A stretch of 64,000 bases of DNA from Argentina anserina (lineage: Eukaryota > Streptophyta > Magnoliopsida > Rosales > Rosaceae), in contig NC_065872.1 in assembly GCF_933775445.1 (NCBI RefSeq), positions 14,136,001-14,200,000 on the forward strand. Direction: 5' to 3'. Positions 23,491 to 34,004 of the stretch are shown one piece after another (the stretch's first letter is position 1; each line of letters begins with the position of its first letter). The notes under the pieces are model-generated. The model had not been told where the DNA came from and made no database searches. It worked only from the letters and a program-made list of their open reading frames with translations. The position numbers and the translations under genes were made by a program.

Positions 23491-25809
23491 TTAGATGCTA
23501 TTAAGGAAAGAACTTGGATTTGGAGGGATTGGTATGTCGACAGTCCCTTCCAACATAAGAAGAACTTTCTTCATAGAAGGACGAAGCGATGGCTCATCCT
23601 GCATGCACCAAAGTGCCACTTTAATCACCCTTTCAAATTGCCTTACGTTTATCTCTTCATCCCTAATCAATTTGCTAAGCTCGCCACTCTCGAAGTAATG
23701 GTAGACTAATTCATCCAAGATAGCCTCCTCCTGAGGAAGACTCCAGTCCACATTCCTTCGACAACATACAATCTCCAGCAGCACAATTCCAAAGCTATAA
23801 ACATCTGCTTTAACTGTTATAGGCATTTTCCTATGCCACTCAGGTGCAACATACCCTTTTGTTCCTCTGATGCCGGTAGTGGTTCTGGTCTGGTCTTGCT
23901 GAAGCAGCTTTGCCAAACCGAAGTCGGCGATTTTGGGGCACATGTACTCATCCATCAGTATGTTTTGAGGCTTTATGTCACAGTGGATGATCTGTGTATC
24001 ACAGTCTTCATGCAGATAAAGTAACCCTCGTGCTATGTTGCGAGCAATTCCCATTCTTTCTTCCCAATAAAGTTTCCTCTTAGGTGTGAAGAGTATATCT
24101 GCAAGTGATCCATTCCTCATGTACTCATACACCAAAAGCTTCTTTGGTCCATCATGGCAATACCCAAGTAAACGCACTAAACTCCGGTGATGAGTTCTGC
24201 CAATTACTTTCATCTCAGTCTGGAATTCTTTTTCTCCTTCAGCTGCAACATTCTCTAGTTTCTTCACGGCAACTAGCTTGTGGCTACATAACATCACCCC
24301 TTTATAAACTGTTGCAGAAGCTCCTCTACCAACCTCCTCCTTGAAATTATCAGTCATCTTCTCTAGCTGCTCATAAGCATATGGTCGCGGAGCCACTTCA
24401 TCCTCATTCCATTCAACATCACCATTGAGCTGATTCATCATTTTATAACCCCAAACTTTAGGTTTCCAGAATGCAAACACAGAGATCACCAACAAACTGG
24501 TCCCAAAAGCAGTTAATAGGACTCCAAGAATAAGGACTGCAACTAGACCTTTTCTCTTGTTTTTGTCCTTGAGGAAATTATCTGCAGCTGGAGGTTTAGA
24601 AATGCCAACCTTGATGAAAGCTGAGTCTGAAGTGTCTAACCGTCTTCTTCCATAACTCAAGGGAAGCCTCTGCATTCTGCAGCTTCCCCCTACGAAAAGT
24701 GCGGCCTCACAGTTGCAATCCTCCAAGCAGGCCTTGTTGCATTCTTCTTTGTCTGATAAAGACAGAGTCATGTATGCAAAGTTATCCCATCTTGTGCTGG
24801 GAAGTTCTTGCATGATGTATGTAAAGCTTTCATTCACGGAATTGCAAACATCCGCAACCGTATTCCTCCCACAGCCTGAGGTCTGATCCCCCAGGGTGGT
24901 AGGCTCAAATCCTGGAAGGCATTTGCATTCAGCTTTTAGATCCATTGTGACACAGTAACTGTTAAATCCGCATACACCTAAAGGGTTACACTTATCTAAT
25001 GTTGATTGCCACTCAACTGACCAGTTTCCATTCTGCTTCAAACTATAGGAATACAAGCGAAAAATTCCATCTATATCAAGTCTCATGAGATAAGATTTGC
25101 TCTGATCAGTAGTAATACCTCCATTCGTAATATTGAATATAGTGACGGTGTTATTCACCAAGTAGAGATGGCCATCAGCATCCAAGTTCAGAGTCACATT
25201 GTTTCCACTTCCATCCGTGCCAGTTGCGTAGTAAGGATCTGATGTAGCTACCGGGTACTGAACAAGGTTACCATCTTTTTGCATAATGAGACGGAAAATG
25301 CCAGTTGAGCTATTAGTCTCAGATTTAGCTGAGTAAAGCTGTGACCCTGCTCTCAAAGTTTGTCCCGGCAAAAGCGTATCAGTTGGATTATCGAAACTTT
25401 GCCATACTATTTCCTGATCAGAGTTGTATAGTACAAAGTTACCAGAATCAAGCATTGAAGCAGAGAAAACTGCCTGAGTAGTACTTGCCACCATTGGTTG
25501 CCCTTGTGTCGGTTTCAAAGAGAGCCCGTCTGCTGTCAAGAGCAATGTTGCATTGTCCGAGACCAAGGGGTCATCACGATTTGCGGTCCAGACTACAATC
25601 TTTTCAGGGATTCCAACAAGTACTATCCCCACAGCATAGCCATTGCCTTGCTTATAAAAACCGAAGGCATACACACCGGAGCTTGACAACCACGAGGAGT
25701 TGGAATGGGGTGTTAAAGAAGAACCACGGCTTATATTAGATGGCACTAATCGTGCTTGAGCATTGAAAAAAACTGCAAAGGCAAGAAGGCATGCCGCAAG
25801 AAAAGCCAT
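23491..25809 (-). CDS. G-type lectin S-receptor-like Ser/Thr kinase (RLK1/LECRK type) 2
   Basis: An intronless frame of 772 aa from the ATG at 25809. An upstream in-frame start would add 31 residues before the signal peptide (MAFLAACLLAFAVFFNAQA) and is unlikely. The domain order matches the neighbour: signal peptide, bulb-lectin, EGF-like (CNPLGVCGFNSYC), PAN-like (EECNKACLEDCNCEAALF), one membrane span, kinase. Catalytic Asp611 lies in HCDIKPQN (non-RD) and DFG is at 629. A run of 82 residues from IIHCDIKPQN to RRNVD is identical to the paralogue, with only synonymous changes. A TATATA box lies about 66 bp upstream (about 25875-25882). A 3.3-kb solo LTR begins 632 bp upstream and reads away from the gene. 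It is a probable cell-surface receptor; the ligand is unknown. Confidence 0.95.
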   Translation of the reverse strand: MAFLAACLLAFAVFFNAQARLVPSNISRGSSLTPHSNSSWLSSSGVYAFGFYKQGNGYAVGIVLVGIPEKIVVWTANRDDPLVSDNATLLLTADGLSLKPTQGQPMVASTTQAVFSASMLDSGNFVLYNSDQEIVWQSFDNPTDTLLPGQTLRAGSQLYSAKSETNSSTGIFRLIMQKDGNLVQYPVATSDPYYATGTDGSGNNVTLNLDADGHLYLVNNTVTIFNITNGGITTDQSKSYLMRLDIDGIFRLYSYSLKQNGNWSVEWQSTLDKCNPLGVCGFNSYCVTMDLKAECKCLPGFEPTTLGDQTSGCGRNTVADVCNSVNESFTYIMQELPSTRWDNFAYMTLSLSDKEECNKACLEDCNCEAALFVGGSCRMQRLPLSYGRRRLDTSDSAFIKVGISKPPAADNFLKDKNKRKGLVAVLILGVLLTAFGTSLLVISVFAFWKPKVWGYKMMNQLNGDVEWNEDEVAPRPYAYEQLEKMTDNFKEEVGRGASATVYKGVMLCSHKLVAVKKLENVAAEGEKEFQTEMKVIGRTHHRSLVRLLGYCHDGPKKLLVYEYMRNGSLADILFTPKRKLYWEERMGIARNIARGLLYLHEDCDTQIIHCDIKPQNILMDEYMCPKIADFGLAKLLQQDQTRTTTGIRGTKGYVAPEWHRKMPITVKADVYSFGIVLLEIVCCRRNVDWSLPQEEAILDELVYHYFESGELSKLIRDEEINVRQFERVIKVALWCMQDEPSLRPSMKKVLLMLEGTVDIPIPPNPSSFLNSI

Positions 25810-26440
25810 GCAAGAATGTCTCACTGGTGGTACTTCTCTATATTTTCTGTCATTTGTTTTTGCTTTAACATAAGGTATATAAGATTGAATGGAAGTGAAC
25901 AAGTATTCAAAGTCTTCTCTATGCTTCCATGGTTCCTACCAATTGTAAGTTGGGTTAGCCAAGTCAACATTCCAATAGTTCTACGAATTTAAAAAGAAGT
26001 CTACACATTATGCAGAGCCTGGAAATTGCAGTACGTGCAGTTGAAAGTGATGGAAGTGAATTCTAACCACTTTGTCTAGATTTGCGGGGGATAGCACTCT
26101 AGACTTTTCTTCCCATGATAAAGTTTTTTAATACTATTCTTGATTCATTGAATTGACGGGACTGCATTAGATTTCCAAAACTAAGTGATAATATCATACC
26201 AGTAGACAGTAGTTTCACATTATTTGGATAATCCAAGCGTGTGGACTTGTCATCAAAGACTTTGCATTCTCAAGAATCAATCATATCTTATTATCTCCTC
26301 AATTTCGCGGTAACTATCTTACAAGGTCCACACGACATTACAGTCTCACCATTTCCAAACTCATCAATGGACTCTTGACGTATACGAAGGTATGCGGTTC
26401 GTTCGATAAATTTGTACCTTTCTATCTCTGAGATGTTTGG
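25810..26440. other. upstream region of receptor kinase 2
   Basis: 631 bp between the ATG and the solo LTR, holding the TATA box and presumably the promoter. No other gene was seen. The target duplication TTTGG of the solo LTR ends this stretch at 26436-26440. Confidence 0.45.
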
Positions 26441-27858
26441 TGTAATAACCCGATTTTTCGGGACGAGTTAATCGACTATTTCTAAAGTTATAAGTTTTCG
26501 AAAATATGAAATCGTGTTCGTTCCATTTTGTAACGTCGGGAATCGAAAACGAAAACGTTATCGGAACGCTTAATTTGAAAAACGTTACGTTTCCGTAACA
26601 AATATATCGACTTTTATTCCGTCGATCGTTGATGAAAACTTTCTTCACGAAAGTTGTAGAGCTCGTCGATACGAGTGCGTGGACATGTGACGCGTTTGAA
26701 TCGGACATCGGAGGTGGAAGTTATTAACGATGTAATTTAGTTTCCGATTTAGAAACGGGTATATATAGAACTTTTTCTGTTAGGGTTTCCAATTGTGGAA
26801 ATCCATTTCTTTCATTCTCTCACCGCCTCCCTCCTTTCCCCTCTCCTCTCTCTCTCCTTCGGTCCTCCCTCTCCCTTTCGACCCGAGCTCCTCCTTCTCC
26901 CTCTCGACCCCGAGCTTCTCTCTCTCTCTCTCTCTCTCACTCTCTCTCGGACCGAGCTCACTCTCCCTCATTTCTTTTCTCCTTCTGTTTTTCTTCCTTC
27001 ACCGAGACCACGCCGTCTCCTTCTCCTCCGCCTAGCGCCACCCTCCGGCGAGCCCAACACACGCAGTACCACCATCTTGATCGCCTTTTCATCCTCTTCC
27101 AAGCCATGTTCCTCGATCATCCGTTGCACCCACGAATTGGTGAGATTTAAATCAAGGCAGTCGAACACCACCGAGGAAGCTCATCACCCCGGCGGATTTC
27201 GACGATGTTTTCCTTCCTCCTTTGGGTGAGCTTGCCTAAACTATTCATACCCAATCTAATGTTTATTTCAATTTGATGAACCAGGGACTAATCTCTCTTG
27301 TTCCTCCCCTTTTTCTGGGTTCATCACCGTCGGTACACCACCATCACCGTCACCCTTCTTCTTGTCGAAATTGAGAGCTCCTCTGCCCCTAATTGATCTA
27401 AAAGCAATCACAGCCATCCAAGGGACAGTGGCCATGAAGAAGGAGGACTGCAGCAACTCGGATTGGAGTCAAGGACAGAGCAGCATCCTCGGCTTGCATT
27501 TTTAGTTCTTCAGGTGGCAATTCCGCTCCTAACCCTCTAATTGATGTTTTTCAGTTCTTGTGAAGGCTATATTGATGTTGTGTACCGAATTGGAAGTGTT
27601 AGATTAAGCTTTTGGAGGCCGGAGTAGTGATCGGAGACAATGGGGTGAATTCCCCTGTTTTTACCATTTTACGGTTTACCTTTTTACCATTTTACTGTGA
27701 TGTGAAATGACAAAAATGCCCATGGCAGAAAAATTACTGTTTTACTATTTACTTTTACGGTTTTATCCTAAAATTACCATCAGTAAAAGTAAAAAGTAAT
27801 TTTGTAAAAGGGTAATTTAGTAAATTTTATTTACTGAATTTGTATTTACATTTAAATC

Positions 27859-28058
27859 GTACGTATACGTACAGAAATACGTATTAATATTTATACGTAC
27901 AGAAATACGTATTAATATTTATACGTACGGAAATACGTATTAATATTTAATACGTACAGAAATACGTATTATTATTTATACGTACAGAAATACGTATTTA
28001 ATATTTATACGTACAGAAATACGTATATAATATTTATACGTACAGAAATACGTATTAA
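27859..28058. repeat. TACGTA-rich short tandem array
   Basis: Seven units of about 28 bp, each of the form ATACGTACAGAAATACGTAT plus an AT-rich spacer. Each unit carries two TACGTA palindromes. The equivalent arrays in the sister LTRs have five (45357-45511, reversed), six (48298-48469) and seven units (55848-56048), so copy number varies. Confidence 0.9.
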
Positions 28059-28884
28059 TTGAGTATTGTACAGTAATCGTGAATAGTGAACAGTGAACAG
28101 TAACTTCGTATAACCAAAATTGCTGAACAGTAACCGTTTATTACTGTTTTGGCATTTAAAGGTTTACGAAACGATTCTAAATTCTTTTCTTATTCTTTTA
28201 AGGTGATCGTTAAATCGAGGAAAGGAATTAGCATCGCGAATTGTGGAATTACGCTCAAGTCAATAAGGTGAGTAAAATCTCACTGAATTACGAATCTACC
28301 CTCGAGGTGATTCAACATTTTTGCAAGCGTGTTTATTTAATGAATTACAACATGTATATAATTTGGTGGACTACATATATACAGTATAATGGTAATAAGT
28401 ACATATATATATATATATATATAGTTCATTAAATTACATACTGTTATTAATCCATTAAAAATAGTCATTTAGGTGACAGAAAAATTGTGCATGTGTGTGA
28501 TTTAAATAGTACGATATGATGTGAGATTATCGTACTTAATTTTCAGGTGTTTATGAAATATGACATGTATAGGATATAGTGGACTATGTATATATTGTAT
28601 AAATGGTAAATAAATACGGATATATATAGTTTGCTATATAATATACTGTTATGATTTTTATTGTGGATATATCGTGAAAGTTTTAAAACGTACAATATGA
28701 TGTGTGATTATTGTACATGATTTTATCACGAAGAATGTGAAATATTGTGATTTGTCTTCGGACGTGATGTGTGGTACAATATGATGTGAGATTATTGTAC
28801 CTGTGAGGCAAGTCGGAACCTAGCCTTTGGCCGGGCGAAAGTTACGATACAGTTAGAGCTCTAGTCTGTCTGCCATAGTACTAC

Positions 28885-29160
28885 ATGTGAGGTAACGGGT
28901 GGTTATCTGCTCATGAGTACTCAGTTTGTTTGGATGTTGGGTAGCGGGTGGTTACCCAATATCAGCTTAGTACGGCATGTGAGATAACGGGTGGTTATCT
29001 GTTCATGAGTACTCAGATTGTTTTGGATGTTGGGTAGCGGGTGGTTACCCAATATCAGTTTAGTACTGCATGTGAGGTAACGGGTGGTTATCTGCTCATG
29101 GGTACTCAGATTGTTTTGGATGTTGGGTAGCGGGTGGCTATCCAATATCGGCGGTGTATT
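28885..29160. repeat. 92-93 bp tandem triplication inside the solo LTR
   Basis: Copies start at about 28885, 28977 and 29070 with ATGTGAGGTAACGGGTGGTT or a close variant. Each includes the GGATGTTGGGTAGCGGGTGG block. The sister LTRs at 43.9, 47.0 and 54.6 kb carry one copy. Each unit alternates two GGTTATC/GGTTACC-type half-blocks. Confidence 0.85.
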
Positions 29161-29741
29161 ACGAGAGGGGTAACAGATGTGTACCAGCGTTCTTGGTACC
29201 CGTATTATAAATGCATTTGGGTAACCAGAAGGGTTACTTAATTTCTCATGAGCGCTTCGTTTTCTTTGGGACAACCAGATGGGCCGTCCACTGACTCATG
29301 AGTGCATTTATATTTGTTTTGATTGTGGATTTTCATATATTTTGATATGCGAGTTATATATTTTCATTTTACTCATACGAGCTGTAAAGCTTACCGGGTT
29401 TGTGTTTACAATCCCGGTGCACCAATTCGATGGTGTAGTGGATAACTCCGCAGGTGTGGATTAGCGGGAATTGACGGACCGCTCAGAGGGCTTGAAGTTA
29501 GTTATCTCCAGCTTGTGTGACTATTTTGTGAGAAATTGTGAGGATTATTACATTTCCAACTTACGCAATGTAAATTATAAATTTGGGTTGTAATAATTGG
29601 TTTTCTGAGGTGTATTGAAAACTCAGTGATGATCCGCTGTGCACTTAAATAATTTCATTTTCATTGAGATTGTTATTGGTGTTCTAACGACTTTGAGATT
29701 TTGAGTTTTTAGGCTCGAAATTTTAGGGTCGTTACATTTGG

Positions 29742-30138
29742 ATTTTGCAAAACTCCATGGACATGCTGAAGAGAAATCAGAAATGCTATCCCCACGCTGA
29801 CCAAAACCTAACCTTTACTTGTTCAAAGAACAACATCACCATCTTCTGTCACATAAGAGTTTTTTGCAGCCCTTTGTATACTCTACATTTTGTGTACAGA
29901 TTGACCAAGGGTCCAAGGCACTTTGTACCATAGCTTCAGAATCTACTCATGTCCTAATGAGCTTGCATTGCTTACCTTGCTCAAGAAAATAATCCAAGTG
30001 TTTCTCTAACAGCTCCTAGTCTGGACTAGTCTGTCCATTACTTTGTATGGTGTATGTACAAACCTAGCTAGAGATCAATTGCGTGAAAAACGAAGACTTG
30101 TTTATATGTCACACAAATAGTCATGTTCATATATATAG
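29742..30138. other. spacer between repeats
   Basis: About 400 bp of AT-rich DNA with no gene or repeat that I can define. Confidence 0.35.
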
Positions 30139-31116
30139 TTAGGGCTCGTCAACGGGCCGGGCCGGGTCGGGCCTTAATAAATTTAAATAAGTGGCGGGCC
30201 GTGTATTTTCACAAATACGAAGATCCAATCCCGCACACCTAAAGCGGGCATTGCGGACTTGTATTAGAAAAAAAAATATAATATTCTAATTTAAGGGTTT
30301 GAAATAATAAAAGAATTATTTGAAAACATTCTAAAAAAAAGTCACAAATAAATTCTAGTTCGAAATATTGTCGATCAACACCAATAGATGTGATCGATAT
30401 ATATATATTTAGGGACCCTTTAAAAATTTCATCCAATTTGGACCTCGTTTAACCGTCGGAATTTTCGGTCAACAAAAAAAAGAGGCGTTTTCACATAATA
30501 AAACCTCATTAACCGGAGCTTTGCCAAATGGTTTTTCTCGTTGCGACCACGCACGATCGGTGACAAAAATTAGGTGATTTCAAATATGCAAACGTTTTTC
30601 AGCATTCGCATATTTGTAATAGGTCCTCCTTTAGGGCATATTAGTGGTGTTTTCGATTTATCGAAAATTCCGACGGTCAAACGAAGTTCGAATTGGATGA
30701 AATATTTACTGGGTCACTAAATATATATACCAATCACATTGGCTTGTGTCGATCGATCCCGACAAGTTTCTTTCATATAGTCGCTTCATAATGCGATAGT
30801 TTTAGTATAAACCTAATATAAAGGTTGTGATACATTAGTAGACGCTTCGGCGATCAATAACTCCAGTTCGAAATATGGTCGATCGATGTGATCAGTATAT
30901 ATATTTAGGGAACCCGTAAAAATTTTGTCCGTTTTGGATATTGTTTGACCGTTCGTACATACAGTTAACAAAAAAAAGCGTTTTGACATATTAAAATCCT
31001 CATTGACTGGGGCTTTGACAAATGGGTTTCCTTGGTGCGACCGCACACAATCGGTGATAAAAATTAGGTGATTTCAGATATGCAAACAACTTTCGGTGTT
31101 CGCATTTTAGTAACGG
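30139..31116. repeat. left part of an older fold-back repeat element
   Basis: The stretch opens TAGGGCTCGTCAACGGGCC with GGGCCGGGCC motifs, reminiscent of some plant hAT ends. Two tandem copies of a roughly 500-bp unit follow. In copy one, arms at about 30368-30472 and 30656-30762 are inverted complements, both containing the AATTCCGACGGT type block. Copy two starts at about 30845 and is cut at 31116 by the Tat-type element; its remainder resumes at 42208. The class of the outer element is uncertain because no matching right terminus was found. Confidence 0.55.
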
Positions 31117-31839
31117 TGTAGAACGCGAATCTGAAAACAAACAAAAGTGCATACACGTGTACAAATAAAATGTAATTTATTGATAATCAAGCGCGGGGTT
31201 ACAATCTTTGTGAACTCCTCTGATTCTATCACCGTATGTGATTTGGCTCAAGAGTGGCATGCACTTGATATTGAGGATTTGAGTTTGATTTGGATTTGGA
31301 TTTGATGAAGAACGAGCAATTTGGTGGCTTGACGATTCTTCGTGGATTTGGGAGACTTCAGGATTTCTCAAGAGTGATATTGCTCTCTTCCTCTCCAATG
31401 TCAGAAATTCCCCCTCTCTTTACGTTGAAAGGGGTCTTTATAGTGTTAAGAATATTATATTTATAGAATATTTTAATAATAATGTTTCTTTAGTTGTATA
31501 ATTAAATCAATATGTATTTTCTGATTAATTTAAAATTAGTTATGAGAATAACTAATTTAAACATATTCAAATAATTGATTTAATTATAATCGTAAAGAAA
31601 TTTATTAATTTAATCAAATGTCCGATTACCATTTCGATCGTCAATGACATTTAATTTCCAATTAAAGTCGGAATCACGTAGTTTTGATTAGATCATCCGT
31701 TCATGTGCTGACGCGAATTTTATTCGGGTTCGAATTGATTTTGTTGACTTTTAGGCCACGTGTGCAATTTTGTCGGGTTCTTGGTCGATTTAATCATTTA
31801 ATACAAAGGATTTACTTCATTAAATTTCTTGTGTCTACA
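31117..31839 (-). repeat. 3' LTR of the Tat-type element, 723 bp
   Basis: Matches 41421-42207 over its length, starting TGTAGAACGCG and ending GTGTCTACA on the plus strand. The other LTR is about 64 bp longer, mainly through an extra copy of a GATTTGGATTTGGATTTGAT-type block. Confidence 0.9.
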
Positions 31840-34004
31840 AATGCCCCCACTTCAAGTCGTGCTGCAGACATGTCGTCGTCACGTGCCGAAAATGCAGCTT
31901 GAAGTATGTACTTTAATTTGGAGAATTTGTGGAGCTAGCTTCTGGGACTCCACAAATTTTGTAGTAATCTTTCCTTATGACTTCCGAGATTTAGTTCGTC
32001 ACAAAGAGAAATTACTAAATTTCCCGTCGATTTATTTGATTTGGTGTTGATTTGGTATGGTTTGAGCATTTATTGATGATCATTGACAATTCATCTCTAG
32101 CATTTATTGCTGAGCAGTGTTGGTTTTTTTTTCTCTACTTGCATTAATGAGCTGCATGTTTGTCTGCTTGAGCGTGCTTTTGCATTCTTCCATGAAGTTC
32201 TATTTAATCACCCGTGATCTTCTAGTTCAACATAACCTGTTCAGTTTTTATCTTACTCTTCAACTTGGAGTTCTTCCGTTCTGCCACTCCAGCAACAGAA
32301 GGCCATGGATGCGAGGTAGTTTTCTGTTTCCCTTTTTTTTGCCCATAGCTTCTCGGCAAAATTCATGCATTTCAACAATCAATATGCAGAAATTTTGAAT
32401 TTTGATCCATTTAATCCAGAAAGCTAACAACAAGACTTCACAACAGGTATCAAGAATAATAGAATCAAGCAGAAGTAGCCTTTACCATCGAAACACGAAG
32501 AACAACACGGCTTCAAGAATTTCCAAAATCCAAATTCCTCAAATCTTCATCCAATCCAAGAACTAATTACACACACTTGTTTAACACGAAGAGGAGAAGA
32601 AGAAAAGTACCGGAGTTGATCCAAACGGTGGCCGGAGAGGCGATCAGAGACGCCGGAAAGAGCCCACTTTCTCTCCTTTAGTTCTCCTGTTTCCGGCGGC
32701 GGTGAGGCCATCCAAGGCCGGAGGGAGGACGGCGACGGCGAGATGGTGGTGATGCAGGTGGTGCGCCGACCGGAGATATAGAGTCGCCGAAGATCGAATT
32801 GCATGAGCACGGGTAAGTGCTTCTGTGGCAATTTTCTGGGTTTCTCTCAGTGAGCTTTATTAAATAGGCTGGTGTGATCCAGTGCGGACATGCCCGAAGG
32901 CTTACGGTACGACCTTTTTTTTGACTTTGACCTTCTTTTTTTTTTTTCGTCATTTGGCTTTGACTTTTTTTTGGGTCTGACTTTGACCTCTTTTTTTGTT
33001 GGTCATTTGACTTTGACCCTTTTTTTTTGTTTTTTTTTCATGTTTTGACTTTGACTTTTTTGTAGGATTTTGACGACAATTCGAGCGCTGCGGTCAATCT
33101 AACCATTCGACTTCTTTCGAAACACGTTGATCTAGATTTGAAGAACGTAAACGACCTAATCGCTTGACTGCTCTCAATTCATAGATTTGACAGCACTCAA
33201 TAAAAGTGTTTTAGCCCTTTTAGGCTTTACGCAGCACTTTCAGCATGACGGCTTTCAGAGTTTGAAGAACGTAAATGACCTAATCGCTGTCTGCTCTCAA
33301 TTCATAGACTTGACAACACTTAATAACAACATTTTAGGTTTTACGCATCACATTCAGCATGGCGGCCTTCAGATGTTTCAAGGACGTAAACGACCTAATC
33401 GTTTGACTGCTCTCAATTCATAAACTTGACAACACTTAATAAAAGCGTTTTAGGCTTTACGCATCACATTCACCACGGTGGCTTTCAAGAGTTTGAAGAA
33501 CGTAAACGATCTAATCGCTTGACTGCTCTCAATTCATAGACTTGACATCACTCAATGAAAGCGTTTTAGGCTTTACGCATTACATTTAGCATGGCGGCTT
33601 TCAGAAGTTTCAAGGACGAGACAATCACTATCCTTGACGATGTTGAAAATGGGCAACATGATGGCACCACTTTAACAGTGGATCCCTCTCTTATTGGGTT
33701 ATTCACTTTTAAAGCTTCATTCTATGGCAGTTCAACTCCTGTCTTGCAGTGGACTTACGCAGTGAAATAAGAATTTGTCTATCATTTGACGGACAATCCC
33801 TTATTTTTATTTTGATGTGACTGAACTTAAGATTATTATTCTCAAGCTGCCTACGTATCCTTTTAAAGAAGGAATCAAGTCATCACGTAGTTCAAGAGTT
33901 TTTGTTTTGCCTCTTGCAGTTTAAGCTCATGCAGACGTGGAGCATTTTTGTTTTTGTTTTTTTTGTCTTATGCAGCTTAGGCTCGTGCAAACTTAGAGCA
34001 TTCT
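31840..34004 (-). other. non-coding 3' segment of the Tat-type element
   Basis: About 2.2 kb between integrase and the 3' LTR. It contains a GC-rich patch (about 32620-32830), a T-rich stretch of repeated TTTGACTTTGACC (about 32913-33075) and a tandem array (33135-33625). Long non-coding downstream regions are common in Tat elements. No intact gene was seen. Confidence 0.6.
33135..33625. repeat. tandem array, about 115-124 bp units
   Basis: Unit starts, marked by AAGAACGTAAACGACCTAAT or variants, lie near 33141, 33265, 33380, 33495 and 33610. Four units plus a partial fifth are present. Each unit also carries GACTGCTCTCAATTCATAGA and GGCTTTACGCA blocks. Confidence 0.9.

Larger units (their letters stand above)
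26441..29736 (+). mobile_element. solo LTR, 3.3 kb, Gypsy (long-LTR family A)
   Basis: It starts TGTAATAACC and ends GGGTCGTTACA. A perfect 5-bp duplication TTTGG flanks it (26436-26440 and 29737-29741). It matches the LTRs of the intact element at 47.0-57.3 kb along its length, with considerable divergence. It contains a TATA motif (about 26760), a CT-rich leader, a TACGTA repeat array (27859-28058), three hairpin motifs and a 92-bp triplication (28885-29160) that explains its extra length. No internal retroelement genes remain, as expected after LTR-LTR recombination. Confidence 0.92.

Noticed and set aside
25810..25902. Longer N-terminus for receptor kinase 2
   Set aside because: It would bury the signal peptide 31 residues inside the protein. 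The paralogue starts at the matching Met.
27859..28058. CRISPR-like array of regular repeats
   Set aside because: Units are contiguous with short AT spacers that repeat too. It lies in a plant LTR and has no cas genes.
32547..32953. Captured gene in the Tat 3' segment
   Set aside because: Overlapping GC-rich frames on the minus strand show no domain. They resemble leader-type sequence rather than an exon set.
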